From Mycolicibacterium aubagnense (GTDB lineage: Bacteria; Actinomycetota; Actinomycetes; Mycobacteriales; Mycobacteriaceae), in contig NZ_AP022577.1 in assembly GCF_010730955.1 (NCBI RefSeq), forward strand, positions 5,208,001 to 5,272,000: a stretch of DNA of 64,000 bases, read 5' to 3'. A program made the translations under genes and the position numbers. Below are positions 46,716 to 55,386 of the stretch, one piece after another (within the stretch, counting starts at the first letter, position 1; each line of letters opens with the position of its first letter). The notes beneath the pieces are model-generated. The model saw only the letters and a list, made by a program, of their open reading frames with translations, did not search any database and was not told the DNA's origin.

Positions 46716-47168
46716 GTGATCGACGTCGGGTCCGTTGCTCCGGACTTCACCCTGAAAGACCAGCACGGCCGGGCAGTGACGCTGTCGGCGTTGCGTGGCC
46801 GGTCCGTGCTGCTGGTCTTCTTCCCGCTGGCGTTCACCCCGGTGTGCGGGGAGCTCGGCGAGATTCAGGAGAACCTGGACCGGTACCGCAATTCGTCGGT
46901 GGAGACGCTGGCCATCTCGGTCGGCCCGTCGGCCACCCACAAGGTGTGGGCCCGGGAATCGGGCTTCGAGTTTCCGATCCTGTCGGACTTCTGGCCGCAC
47001 GGCGCGGTGTCCCAGCTCTACGGGGTTTTCAACGCCGATGCCGGGTATCCCGACCGGGGGACATTCCTGGTCGATCGCGATGGCATCGTGCGGTTCGCCG
47101 AGTGCACGTCACCGGGCGAGGCGCGGGACCAGTCGGTCTGGGTTTCGGCGCTGAACGCGCTGGAGTGA
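46716..47168 (+). CDS. ahpE: One-cysteine peroxiredoxin AhpE
   Basis: A 150-residue peroxiredoxin. The peroxidatic Cys44 lies in PLAFTPVCGELG, with a Thr at position -3 and a later conserved Arg (DRGTFLVDR). SDFWPHGAVSQLYGVFN is characteristic of mycobacterial AhpE (Rv2238c), which reduces peroxynitrite and fatty-acid hydroperoxides and is recycled by mycothiol/mycoredoxin. GTG 46716 matches the family start; the upstream open frame is not conserved. Confidence 0.92.
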   Translation: MIDVGSVAPDFTLKDQHGRAVTLSALRGRSVLLVFFPLAFTPVCGELGEIQENLDRYRNSSVETLAISVGPSATHKVWARESGFEFPILSDFWPHGAVSQLYGVFNADAGYPDRGTFLVDRDGIVRFAECTSPGEARDQSVWVSALNALE

Positions 47169-47209
47169 TTTTCCCTGACCCGCCATCGGCGTGTAGCGTG
47201 CCCGAGGCG

Positions 47210-47284
47210 GGGCGCGTAGCTCAGTGGTAGAGCTCTGGTTTTACACACCAGCGGTCGGCGGTTCGATACCGTCCGCGCCCACCA
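47210..47284 (+). tRNA. tRNA-Val (anticodon TAC)
   Basis: The acceptor stem GGGCGCG pairs with CGCGCCC. The D arm contains AGCTCAGTGGTAGAGCT. The anticodon stem CTGGT/ACCAG encloses TTTACAC, giving anticodon UAC. The T arm contains GGTTCGATACC. CCA is encoded at 47282-47284. Accessory DNA begins right after it. Confidence 0.95.
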
Positions 47285-47516
47285 AGTAAGTACTGCTAAA
47301 CGGCTTGCAGCCGAGAGCAAGGCCGAATTTCGAAATCACCGTTGTGCCAAGAATGTGCCGCAAGATTTTCGAATGGCAGAGCCTCAACAGGTATGGCCTA
47401 TCCCGACACTGAGGTTCGACATGCCAGCTTGGGCGGCAGGTTCCCGGCCGCCACATTCGAATGATTGTCAACGAGTTCGCGGCTGGCGGTCGGCTCGCGC
47501 CGATGTGGAGACGTCG
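47285..47516. other. Non-coding stretch after tRNA-Val, possible island border
   Basis: No convincing gene is visible in these 232 bases. Composition is less GC-rich than the neighbourhood and includes GTGCCAAGAATGTGCCGCAAG, which by eye resembles sequence found near mycobacterial integrase gene ends. It marks the switch from conserved to accessory gene order. Confidence 0.35.
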
Positions 47517-48392
47517 CTAGCCCAGTGACGTCAATCGGGGGATGACCTCCTCGCCGATGCGGGCCATGTAGCCAACGGGATCCGGGATTCCAGTGAAGAT
47601 GCCGATGTTGACCATGTCGATGCCAAGTGCGGCATAGCTTTCCATGTCGCGCATGAACGCAGCGGGATCGGTGAAGGGTTCGGTGTGGTGGCCGAGGCCC
47701 AAGGTCATGCGAATCTCACGCGGATCACGCCCAGTGGCGTCGCAATGCCGACGAAGGACGTCGATCTTGTGCTTCAACACCTCGGCGTCCTCAGTGACGC
47801 TATTCCACACATCGGCGTACTGGGCAACGAGACGCAACGTCTTCTTCTCACCGTCCCCGCCGATGACGATGGGCGGACGCCGGATCGGTTGGGGTTGGCA
47901 AATCGTCTCCGCGAGCTGGTAATGCCGACCTCGGTAGGGTCCGTCGTCGGCGCTCCACATTTGTGCGCAGATCTGGAGGGTTTCTTCGAGCATTTCGAAT
48001 CGTCGCGCCAGCGGGGATAGGCACACCGAGCCCCAGATGTTCGCGCTCGTACCACGCCGCGCCAATGCCGAACATGGAACGTCCTGCGAGAGCACATCCA
48101 ATGTGGCAACGATCTTGGCGAGAATTCCTGGATACCGGTAGGTCACGCCGGTCACCAACAAGCTGAGGTCGATCGTCTCGGTCTGTGCGGCCAGGAAGCC
48201 CAGCGATGTGTATCCCTCCAGGAAGGGATTCTCCGCCGGAGCGTCGACGGCCTCCATCTGAAAGAAGTGATCGGCGAGAGTGAACATCGTCGCGCCGGCC
48301 TGTTCGGCGGTCCTGGCCACGGCCGCCAGTGTTGGGCCCAGCTTCTCCGGTGCGCCGGGCAGGAAGTCGACGAAATGTATCCCTGTTTCCAT
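47517..48392 (-). CDS. LLM-class (F420-dependent) oxidoreductase, two compensating indels
   Basis: About 291 residues of luciferase-like fold. The flanks are normal (GIHFVDFLPGAPEKLGPTLAAVARTAEQAGATMFTLADHFF; FEMLEETLQICAQMW; IVIGGDGEKKTLRLVAQYADVWN). Between about 48013 and 48087 the frame is displaced: the expected GRSMFGIGAAWYEREHLGLGVP is present one frame away. Loss of a G near 48087 and a compensating change near 48013 account for it. ATG 48392 is chosen. It lies downstream of a MarR gene and probably shares its transcript. Confidence 0.78.
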   Translation of the reverse strand: METGIHFVDFLPGAPEKLGPTLAAVARTAEQAGATMFTLADHFFQMEAVDAPAENPFLEGYTSLGFLAAQTETIDLSLLVTGVTYRYPGILAKIVATLDVLSQDVPCSALARRGTSANIWGSVCLSPLARRFEMLEETLQICAQMWSADDGPYRGRHYQLAETICQPQPIRRPPIVIGGDGEKKTLRLVAQYADVWNSVTEDAEVLKHKIDVLRRHCDATGRDPREIRMTLGLGHHTEPFTDPAAFMRDMESYAALGIDMVNIGIFTGIPDPVGYMARIGEEVIPRLTSLG

Positions 48393-48450
48393 GACTACTC
48401 TTGTCCCTGTCTTCGTTGTCGGTACTCGGCTGCGGCCCATGGGGCACGTG

Positions 48451-48886
48451 TCAGATCCGGTCCCCCAGGCGTTCGATCAGCGGCGCTGCTCGCGCAAGCA
48501 CGCGCAACTCCGTGTCGGTGAACTCCTCGGCCAGAATTTTGGCGAACAGCCGTGCCCGCGCATCGCGCTTGTGCCGCACCAATTCGACACCGGATGCGGT
48601 TAACGACATGACTACTCGCCGGCCGTCATTGGGATCAGGTTGACGCTGCACCAGTCCCCGCGACTCAAGGTCACCTAGCGTGACCCTCATCGCCTGCGGA
48701 CTGATCTGCTCGACCCGCGCCAACTCCGCTGCCGAGGCCGGGCCGCCGCGGTCCAGTCGCGAGTGCCGCGCGTTCGGGCACGGTGAGCTCACCCGGCGCC
48801 TGCAAATGCCTGACTCGACGTGTGATCAGCGCGATCCCGCTGAACAACGCCGCGCCGAGCTCGTCGGCATTCAAGTCCTGAACCAT
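48451..48886 (-). pseudogene. MarR family regulator, frame break near 48763
   Basis: The N-terminal part (MVQDLNADELGAALFSGIALITRRVRHLQAPGELTVPERAAL) and the winged-helix remainder (LDRGGPASAAELARVEQISPQAMRVTLGDLESRGLVQRQPDPNDGRRVVMSLT) are in different frames. Restoring two bases in CTC (to CTCTC) would give AALSRLDRGGP and a normal MarR protein of about 145 residues. A palindrome lies directly upstream of its start. It precedes the LLM oxidoreductase gene on the same strand. Confidence 0.8.
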
Positions 48887-48889
48887 ATA

Positions 48890-48905
48890 CGCAACGTAAG
48901 TTGCG
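48890..48905. promoter_or_regulatory. Palindrome CGCAAC-N4-GTTGCG, likely MarR operator
   Basis: Perfect 6-base arms around GTAA, beginning 4 bases upstream of the marR start codon. It would overlap the ribosome site or promoter of the marR-LLM unit, the normal position for MarR autorepression. Confidence 0.65.
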
Positions 48906-49012
48906 CAATTTCGGTTGTCAAGTTTCTATGATTTGGCCGGTCAGGGGAATCGAAGGCTTCCGCGAGTTCCGGCAACCAAGAACATTCGCGTCAAGCTGTC
49001 CTGATCAGCGCG

Positions 49013-49351
49013 TCAGGCCTCCAGCCTGGCTCGGACATTCGCGAGTCGTTCCTGAAGTTCGGCTTCGCTGATGACCCCACGGCTGACGAGCGAGTGCGCG
49101 AGTGAGACGAGTTGGCTCTCCGGGTAGGGCAGGCCGGCGTACAGGGTTGCCGAGAGGGCGTCTTCGTCGTCGCGGCGTTCTTTGAAGCCGAGCACTTCCG
49201 TGTCACACGCCGAATGGTCGAGTGCGTCGCATAGGCCGTCGAGGCTGGTTTTCCATGGGGGAACCGGGTTTTCCACGCCCCATTTGGCGGCTATGCGGGA
49301 CCAGACCTGGTCACGGGTCACGATGTCCCGCAGCGGCGCGATCTCGCTCAT
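49013..49351 (-). CDS. Nitrile hydratase/thiocyanate hydrolase accessory protein (P15K-like)
   Basis: A 112-residue protein. A PPWKTSLDGLCDAL segment and the C-terminal YPESQLVSLAHSLVSRGVISEAELQERLANVRARLEA are compatible with the small activator/metallochaperone proteins that accompany nitrile hydratases and thiocyanate hydrolases. ATG 49351 overlaps by 4 bases the stop of the interrupted metal-subunit gene (ATGA), showing it belonged to that operon before the insertion. The family call is moderately sure; similarity is weak. Confidence 0.55.
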   Translation of the reverse strand: MSEIAPLRDIVTRDQVWSRIAAKWGVENPVPPWKTSLDGLCDALDHSACDTEVLGFKERRDDEDALSATLYAGLPYPESQLVSLAHSLVSRGVISEAELQERLANVRARLEA

Positions 49352-49477
49352 CCGGCCGTCCCCGGGTGCCTGGCCGGGCGGGTATTCACGATCACGTTGG
49401 TTGTCACGCCCGGCTTGGGGAGCGCCACACCGATCAGGCAGTCGGGTCAAGTCCAGGGACGTGGTGTATGACGTCGT
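49348..49477 (-). pseudogene. 3' remnant of the nitrile hydratase alpha-type subunit gene
   Basis: Downstream of the insertion element the minus strand encodes LTR(D)CLIGVALPKPGVTTNVIVNTRPARHPGTAG and a stop at 49350-49348. LVTRDCLIGVA-like sequence is the typical C-terminal end of nitrile hydratase alpha chains. A two-base loss (CGCG to CG near 49434) also disturbs this short piece. Together with 50810-51316 it shows one gene cut in two. Confidence 0.7.
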
Positions 49478-50790
49478 CGTGTGATTCTTCGAGGTAGTTG
49501 GGTCAGGCGGGCAGTGCCGCGGGGGTAGCCTCCTGTTCGGTTGGGGTGTCGTTGACGGTGCGTGATTTGCTCAGAACGTCGAGGCCGAGGTAGCGCCGCG
49601 ACTCGGCCCATTCGTCGTGTTGTTCGGCCAGCACTGCTCCGACGAGACGGATCAGGGCCGCGCGGTCGGGGAAGATGCCCACGACGTCGGTGCGCCGGCG
49701 GATCTCCTTGTTGAGTCGTTCCTGGGGATTGTTGCTCCAGATCTGGCGCCAGATCTGCTTGGGGAACGCGGTGAACGCCAGCAGATCCGGCCGCGCCGCT
49801 TCGAGGTGATCGGCGACATTGGGCAGCTTGTCGGACAATGCGTCGATGATCCGATCATATTGAGCAGCAACGGATTCAGCGTCAGGTTGGTCGAACACCG
49901 AGTGCAGCAGGGTGCGCACCCAGGGCCACGAACTCTTGGGAGTGACGGACATCAGGTTGGTCGTGTAGTGGGTTCTGCAGCGCTGCCACGCCGCTCCGGG
50001 CAGGGTGGCCCCGATGGCGGCGACCAGCCCGGCGTGGGCGTCGCTGGTGACCAGTTTGACCCCGGACAGGCCGCGGGCGGTCAACGACCGCCAGAACGTC
50101 AACCAGCCCGCCCCGTCCTCAGCGGTCGTGACATCGATTCCCAGGATCTCGCGGTAGCCCTCGGCGTTGACCCCGACGGCGATCAGGGCGTGCACGTTGA
50201 CCACCCGGCCGGCTTCACGCACCTTGAGCACCAGAGCGTCCGCAGCGACGAACGTATACGGGCCGGCATCGAGCGGCCGGGTCCGGAACGCCTCCACGGC
50301 GGCGTCGAGTTCCTGGCCATCACCGACACCTGCGACTTCGACAACGACGTGATGCCCAGGGTCTCGACCAGCTTGTCCATCCGCCGCGTCGAGACACCAA
50401 GCAGGTAACACGTCGCCACCACCGTGGTCAGGGCCCGCTCGGCGCGTTTACGGCGCTCCAGCAGCCAGTCCGGGAAGTAGGATCCTTGCCGCAGCTTCGG
50501 GATCGCAAGATCCAAAGTCCCTGCACGGGTGTCGAATTGACGGTGTCGGTAGCCGTTGCGGGAATTGGTGCGCTCAGCCGAGCGTTCGCCGTAGCCGGCA
50601 CCGCATAGGGCGTCGGCTTCGGCGCCCATCAGGTGTGGATGAACGTGGCCAGCAGCTCGCGCAGCACGTCGGGATGGGCAGTGGTGAGTCGTTCGGCCAG
50701 CACAGTGGGCAGATCGATATTGTGGGCAGTGGTCATCGCGTCGATTCCTTTGCTCGAGTGACTTTGGACGGTCTCTCGAAGAATCACGCG
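49478..50790 (-). mobile_element. IS1081-like insertion sequence (IS256 family)
   Basis: About 1.31 kb bounded by inverted repeats: GTGATTCTTCGAG at 49481-49493 and CTCGAAGAATCAC at 50775-50787. Pairing extends to 16 bases with one mismatch (49478-49493 and 50775-50790). Inside is one transposase gene on the minus strand. No matching 8-9 base target duplication is visible in the flanks. Size and transposase sequence fit IS1081 of the M. tuberculosis complex closely, but it is a relative rather than a demonstrated identity. Confidence 0.88.
49503..50736 (-). pseudogene. IS256-family (IS1081-like) transposase, two frame breaks
   Basis: About 411 residues when repaired. The start ATG 50736 follows AAAGGAA. 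The chain MTTAHNIDLPTVLAERL... continues in a second frame from MGAEADALCGAGYGERSAERTNSRNGYRHRQFD and in a third from ELDAAVEAFRTRPLDAGPYTFVAADALVLKV. One C lost near 50631 and one A lost near 50313 explain both shifts. DDE residues are visible as the Asp in FVAADAL, the Asp in VTSDAHAG and the Glu in NNPQERLN. It is inactive as written. Confidence 0.9.
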
Positions 50791-50809
50791 ATGACCTTCA
50801 ATCACTCGG

Positions 50810-51316
50810 CTACGACACGCCGGTACCGCTGATCAGGTCCGACTCGTACACCACCTTGATGGACGCAACCCGCCGGTAGTTGGGCGTGCGATACCACTCC
50901 GGCGAATTTCCGAGAATCGGCCGGGGGTAGCACGAGCACAACGCGCAGACGATGACGTGATGCACCGTCGGCGTATCGGCGAGGATCTGGAACGCGACGA
51001 AATCGCTTGGCGTGCCGAAGCCGGTGGGCTCCAGCCAGTCGACACCGACGGCCTTGCTGGCGGCCAGTGAATCGTTGATGGCGAGTTCCTTGAACTCGGG
51101 ATCCAGCCAGGCGCGCGCGACCAGCCGGGCGGCGGGTGTCGGCCCGATCTGTTCGGCGAATTCGGTGAAGCGCCGATGCTCCTCGGCGGTGAAAATGCCC
51201 TTCTCGATACACAATTCGCGCAGCGCGATCTCGAGCACCTCGAAGTCGGTGATCTCGTCGACCATGGGCTTCACCGTGCGGTCGTGGTCGTGGTCATGAT
51301 CGTGGTGATCCGACAT
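50810..51316 (-). pseudogene. Nitrile hydratase alpha/thiocyanate hydrolase gamma-type subunit, truncated by IS
   Basis: The 5' part of the metal-binding subunit, 168 residues. The N-terminus is His/Asp-rich (HHDHDHDHDR), common in cobalt-type enzymes. The metal site is VCALCSCYPRP with Cys124, Cys127, Ser128 and Cys129; the residue after the first Cys is Ala where Thr (cobalt) or Ser (iron) is usual. Family similarity stops after WYRTPNYRR, and the frame ends 20 bases from the insertion element. ATG 51316 follows AGAAAGGA. The rest of the gene survives at 49348-49477. Confidence 0.8.
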
Positions 51317-51346
51317 GCAAATCCTTTCTGGCAACAGTGGATTGAG

Positions 51347-52182
51347 TTAGGTGGCGGCTTCCAGCCAGCGTTCGGGGATTTCGGTACGCAAGGTGTCTGT
51401 CGTCGTCCCGGTGTAGTCGTGCCACAACTCCGACTGGTTGAACTCGACGACGTAGAACCACTCGGGGGGCGCATCAGGAATGTCCCAGGTCTCATCCTCG
51501 GGTGCGGGACTCTCGTAGGCCAGGACGGCGATCGTGCCCGTCGCGCCGCGTGCGTATTCGGGCGTGCGGGTGTAGAAGATCACCGGTAGCTCTCGCACCG
51601 TCACCTTGTCGCCGACCGTGAACTTCGGCGCCCCGGCCTTGCCGGCGTAGATCTGCGGATCGCCGATGCCGACGGCGTCGATGTGGTGCTTGTTGCGTTT
51701 GACGTTCGAACCGTCACCAACCGACTTGGGTTGGGCGTCCAGCGTCTTCCCCTCGAGCCCGCCCTCGTACCGGCCCTTGACCTCGGCCATGCGCTCCATG
51801 AGCTCGCCGAGGCTGATGTGGTGTTTCTCGATCAGCACCCGGGCGACCGACAGCAACCACCGGCCGTAATAGGGGCCCAGGTACTCCGCGCGGCCGACGT
51901 CGACATTGCCGATGCGACGACGCTCCTCAGACAGCCAGATTCCGCGCCAGGCCAGCACCTCGCAGATCACGTACGTCAGGTGTTCCCACAGCTCGTATTG
52001 CTTGTTGACGTACTCCATGGGTGCATCGGGCTCGCCGCCCACGTCGTGGACCGGCTTCAGATAGCCGCGATGCGGGCGGAATCCAGCATGTCGGGGTAGG
52101 GGGCGTCCGGGAGTTCCGGATAGGACGATTTCAGTCGGGACACCAAGCCCAGTTGGGCTGCGCGCTCGGCCGCTGTGCTCAT
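51347..52182 (-). pseudogene. Nitrile hydratase beta-type subunit, frame break near 52067
   Basis: About 278 residues when repaired. ATG 52182 follows GAGGAGC. The first 38 residues (STAAERAAQLGLVSRLKSSY...) are in one frame. Loss of one C (ATCCTG to ATCTG near 52067) shifts the rest, which reads LKPVHDVGG, then a helical domain and the SH3-like barrel GDKVTVRELPVIFYTRTPEYARGATGTI ending FNQSELWHDYTG. Thiocyanate hydrolase splits this chain into two subunits; here it is fused, as in nitrile hydratases. It is first in a beta-alpha-accessory operon. Confidence 0.78.
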
Positions 52183-52403
52183 GGCAGCTCCTCGTGTTGT
52201 GCAGACGCAACAAACTCACGCGAGGGCCGACTAGGCATCAACACATGCTGCGGATCGAACGCACCCCCGCGTCCTCGCTCACATGACTACGCAACCGACC
52301 TTAAGCCTGCTGTCGCCGTTCGGGGTCGCTTTGGTTGAATCAGGAAAAATCGTTGCCGCACAGCGATATTCACGCCGGGCGCCATCGGTGGACACGGTCT
52401 GTT

Positions 52404-53186
52404 CTAGTTGACCGGGGTATTGGCGGGGCTGCCTTGCGGCCACATCGTCATCACCAAGGCGTGCGAGGTCTCCGTCGTCGCTGCGTTGCGCAGCTGATAC
52501 ACGGCCCCGCCCGGCAGGTAGCCCGCCCCCCCGGCAGTGATGGCTGTATCGGTCCCACCCGATTGGTGGAGCACGTCGGATCCGTCGAGGACGTAGATCA
52601 GCGTCGGGCCGGTCTGCTTTACCTCAGGCGACTGACCTGCGCCGTGCAGGGTGAACTTGTCCAGGCGCATCTCGTAGTGGCCGCCCTCGGTGAGGGGTGG
52701 GAGATCGGCGGAGTTGAGCACCGTCCGGGCCGTCGGGCTGGGCAGGGGTTTGTCGCGGGTTGCGGCCGGGCGCACACCGAGGAACAGCCAGTTGTTCGGC
52801 GTGTTGCCAGGGTTGGAATGGCTGTGATGGACGAACGGCGGGGCGAAGAGCGCTTCGCCGGGCTGCACCGACAGGTGGGTCCCGTCGTCCAGGTTCACCT
52901 GCGTCGTCCCCGATATCACGTACACGAAGCCGGACGGGTGCGCATGCCCACCGGCCGGAGCGTTCTCGCCGGCCGCCTGCGGAAAGTCGACGACGCTGGC
53001 GTACAGCGGCGTCGTGGGGGTGTAGTCCGGGTGGCCGGGATCGGCGTACTCGACGTTGGCGAACACCCCGTCTGCGAGCGTCGTGGTTTCGAAGGCCGGG
53101 GCGACGGGGGTGCCTCCCGTGCTGCTGCACCCGGTGACGACGAGGGCGGTGACGGCAGCCGTCACGTTCAGCGCGCGAACGGACAT
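52404..53186 (-). CDS. Bicupin lipoprotein
   Basis: A 260-residue protein. A signal peptide ends in the lipobox VVTGC (Cys20). Two cupin domains follow: the first around GHAHPSGFVYVISGTTQVNLDDGTHLSVQPGEALFAPPFVHHSHSN, the second around GPTLIYVLDGSDVLHQSGGTDTAITAGGAGYLPGGAVYQLRN. The first retains several metal-ligand His residues; the second lacks them. It is probably anchored outside the membrane. Whether it is an enzyme or a binding protein is unclear. Confidence 0.8.
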   Translation of the reverse strand: MSVRALNVTAAVTALVVTGCSSTGGTPVAPAFETTTLADGVFANVEYADPGHPDYTPTTPLYASVVDFPQAAGENAPAGGHAHPSGFVYVISGTTQVNLDDGTHLSVQPGEALFAPPFVHHSHSNPGNTPNNWLFLGVRPAATRDKPLPSPTARTVLNSADLPPLTEGGHYEMRLDKFTLHGAGQSPEVKQTGPTLIYVLDGSDVLHQSGGTDTAITAGGAGYLPGGAVYQLRNAATTETSHALVMTMWPQGSPANTPVN

Positions 53187-53378
53187 CGGTAAACCTCTCG
53201 GCGGTGCGACCTCACTTCGGCGGTGCGAAAAACTCTAGCGCGGTGCGGACGGGATCGAGGCCGGTCCGGAATTCGCCGAACTGGCCGGTTCGATCGGCAT
53301 GGAGCGCGTGGCGCCGCGCCTAGCATCTTCACATCAATCTCTGAGCTGATTCATTGCCCCGGCAGCCACTGTGGACTC

Positions 53379-54098
53379 ATGCCCACTACATCCCGTGCCC
53401 GGCGCTACGCCGTTGCCACCGTCACCGGTTTCGCCGCGCTTTCCCTGGCGGCCTGCGGATCATCGAGTACCCCGTCGGCCACCTCCTCGACCGCCGGCAG
53501 TTCGTCGCCGTCATCCGCCAGCCCGGCACCTGGCGGTAAGGACCGAGTGTCGGGCCTGGTCAACTCGGTGTCGGGCGGCACCGTATCGGTGACCGGCAAG
53601 GACGGGCCGGGCACCGTCAACATCATGTCGTCGACGCGTATCACTCAAGTAGGCCCCGGCCAGCTGACCGACGTCACGGCCGGCGAGTGCATCGCCGTCC
53701 GTCCGATCAAGAGCGGCAACGACACCGGTTCCGCCGTCACGGCCGCCGGTGTCCTCGTCGGCCAACCGCGCAACGCGCAATGCGGTCAGAAGGGTGATCA
53801 GAAGAGCGACAAACACGAACACGGCATCAACGGCACGGTCGCGTCGGTCAACGGCAACACGATCGTGGTCACTGCGGCCGACAACAGCCAAACCACGGTG
53901 ACGGTGACACCGGATACCCACTACACCAAGAGCGCCGACGCAGACGCGAAGGTGATCGCGGCCGGGATGTGTCTGGGCGCGCGCGGTACCAAGGACGGCA
54001 ACGGCGTACTGCAGGCCACGTTCGCGATGGTGCGGCCGGCGGTCAACGGAGCGTGTGGCGGCGGTGGTGGCGGGGGCGGCGACCACCAGCACCACTGA
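53379..54098 (+). CDS. DUF5666 lipoprotein
   Basis: A 239-residue protein. ATG 53379 begins a signal peptide ending in the lipobox LSLAAC. A Ser/Thr/Pro-rich linker follows, then two related beta domains (VSGLVNSVSGGTVSVTGKDGPGTVNIMSSTRIT and GTVASVNGNTIVVTAADNSQTTVTVTPDTHYT) of the DUF5666 type. The C-terminus is a Gly run followed by DHQHH, a possible metal-binding tail. Function unknown. It converges on the VOC gene with a 1-base gap. Confidence 0.8.
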   Translation: MPTTSRARRYAVATVTGFAALSLAACGSSSTPSATSSTAGSSSPSSASPAPGGKDRVSGLVNSVSGGTVSVTGKDGPGTVNIMSSTRITQVGPGQLTDVTAGECIAVRPIKSGNDTGSAVTAAGVLVGQPRNAQCGQKGDQKSDKHEHGINGTVASVNGNTIVVTAADNSQTTVTVTPDTHYTKSADADAKVIAAGMCLGARGTKDGNGVLQATFAMVRPAVNGACGGGGGGGGDHQHH

Positions 54099-54099
54099 C

Positions 54100-54525
54100 T
54101 CACTCCGGCGGCGCGAAGAACTCCAGGGCGATGCCGTCGGGGTCGCGGAAGCTCAGGCCGGAGCCGTAGGGGGCGTCGACCACGCCGCCGTGCGTGATGC
54201 CGAGTTCCTCGAGCCGGGTGGCCCAGTTGACCAGGTCGGCCCGCGAGGCGCAGCCGAAGCCGACGTGGTCGAGCCCGGCCCGGAACTCGCTGAACCGGCC
54301 GGGCTCGATGGCACGGTCGTGGTGGTGGATGCCGAACAGCGTGCCGCCGTCGAGCGCCCACACCAGATGTCGGTAGCCCGCGTCGGTGTGCTCGTCGAGC
54401 ACCGGGTCGGCGCCGATCAGAGCGCGGTACCAGGGACCGCTGACCGCCATGTCGCTGACGGTGACCGCGACATGGTTCAGAGCTGAACGCCATGAGATGC
54501 CTCCTGATCGTGAATGTTGCGTCAT
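54100..54525 (-). CDS. VOC (glyoxalase/bleomycin-resistance fold) protein
   Basis: About 130-141 residues of the vicinal oxygen chelate fold: [50 protein letters not shown] and [12 protein letters not shown]. Metal-ligand candidates are the His in NHVAV, the His in DHVGF and the late Glu. Two starts compete. ATG 54525 keeps the frame and overlaps the upstream stop by 4 bases. ATG 54493 has a perfect AGGAGG 5 bases upstream but needs two missing bases near 54480 ([11 protein letters not shown]). I suspect the second is the real start. Confidence 0.78.
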   Translation of the reverse strand: MTQHSRSGGISWRSALNHVAVTVSDMAVSGPWYRALIGADPVLDEHTDAGYRHLVWALDGGTLFGIHHHDRAIEPGRFSEFRAGLDHVGFGCASRADLVNWATRLEELGITHGGVVDAPYGSGLSFRDPDGIALEFFAPPE

Positions 54526-55349
54526 ACCACCGGTTTTCCGCGCCGCGCGCGGGCGCGCATGTCCCACAGGTACAGCTGGTAGCCGAACAGCCACACGTCG
54601 CGCGGGATCACCCGGTCGGCCAGCCGCAGCGCCGTGATCAGCCGGTCGAACCAGCGCTGATGCATGGGTGTCCACGCCAGCTTCATGTGGGCGCGGAACT
54701 CCGCGGGCAGGAAGCCCGTCGTCGCGAACAGGTTGAAGGAACCAGCCAGCTGCCGCAGCGGGGTGGGCAGGAACGCCAGTGACGCCACACCGTGCAGGTG
54801 TTCGCGGACGCGTTCGTCGATCTGCAGCTCGTCGAGCGTACGTTTCCAGTACTCGTCGAAGGTGACGCGGTCGGCCGGCCACATGCCCTCGTGCACCTGC
54901 AGCGTGGTGCCCAGAGTGCGGGCGTCCTGATAGATGGCATCGGCAGCGTCGGGGCTGAGCGGTCCGTAGAGGAACTCGTGCTGGTCGACGTAGTAGCGGT
55001 AGAGGCACGAGGCCACCCACAGCTGCAGCTTCGGGTCGAACGCGTGGTACCGGACCGGGCTGGACGCCGTCGACCGCACCCGGGCGTGCACCCGGTCCAC
55101 CTCGTGTCGGATCAGCGCCCGGTCGTCGTCGGTGCCGTACACCGCGGCTGCGAGATAGGTGCCTGTGGTGCGGGCGCGTTTGAACGGGTGCTTGTAGACG
55201 TTTCCGCTGTCGACGGGGCTTTCCAGCACGCCGTAGCCCACCCCGGGCAGGGCCAACTGCATGATCACGTTGGCCGCCGGCGCCAGTGCCGCCGCGGGGT
55301 TGATGAGGTCGACAACCCGCCTGGGATGCCGAGGTGGACCGAGCCGCAT
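54522..55349 (-). CDS. MpaB/DUF2236 family oxygenase-like protein (Rv2237-like)
   Basis: A 275-residue helical protein with the DUF2236 pattern: [35 protein letters not shown], an [19 protein letters not shown] segment, then [31 protein letters not shown] and [12 protein letters not shown]. The family includes latex-clearing and MpaB-type haem oxygenases; conserved Arg/His residues may bind haem b. It corresponds in position to Rv2237 next to cobD, so it marks the return of conserved order. It faces cobD divergently. Confidence 0.82.
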   Translation of the reverse strand: MRLGPPRHPRRVVDLINPAAALAPAANVIMQLALPGVGYGVLESPVDSGNVYKHPFKRARTTGTYLAAAVYGTDDDRALIRHEVDRVHARVRSTASSPVRYHAFDPKLQLWVASCLYRYYVDQHEFLYGPLSPDAADAIYQDARTLGTTLQVHEGMWPADRVTFDEYWKRTLDELQIDERVREHLHGVASLAFLPTPLRQLAGSFNLFATTGFLPAEFRAHMKLAWTPMHQRWFDRLITALRLADRVIPRDVWLFGYQLYLWDMRARARRGKPVV

Positions 55350-55386
55350 GATCGGAGAGTAAACACCCTGTGAGACGCTGCCCGGC

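Noticed and set aside
47241..47471. Minus-strand open frame through tRNA-Val
   Set aside because: It reads antisense through a well-folded tRNA and yields a commonly mis-annotated peptide ending (GADGIEPPTAGV).
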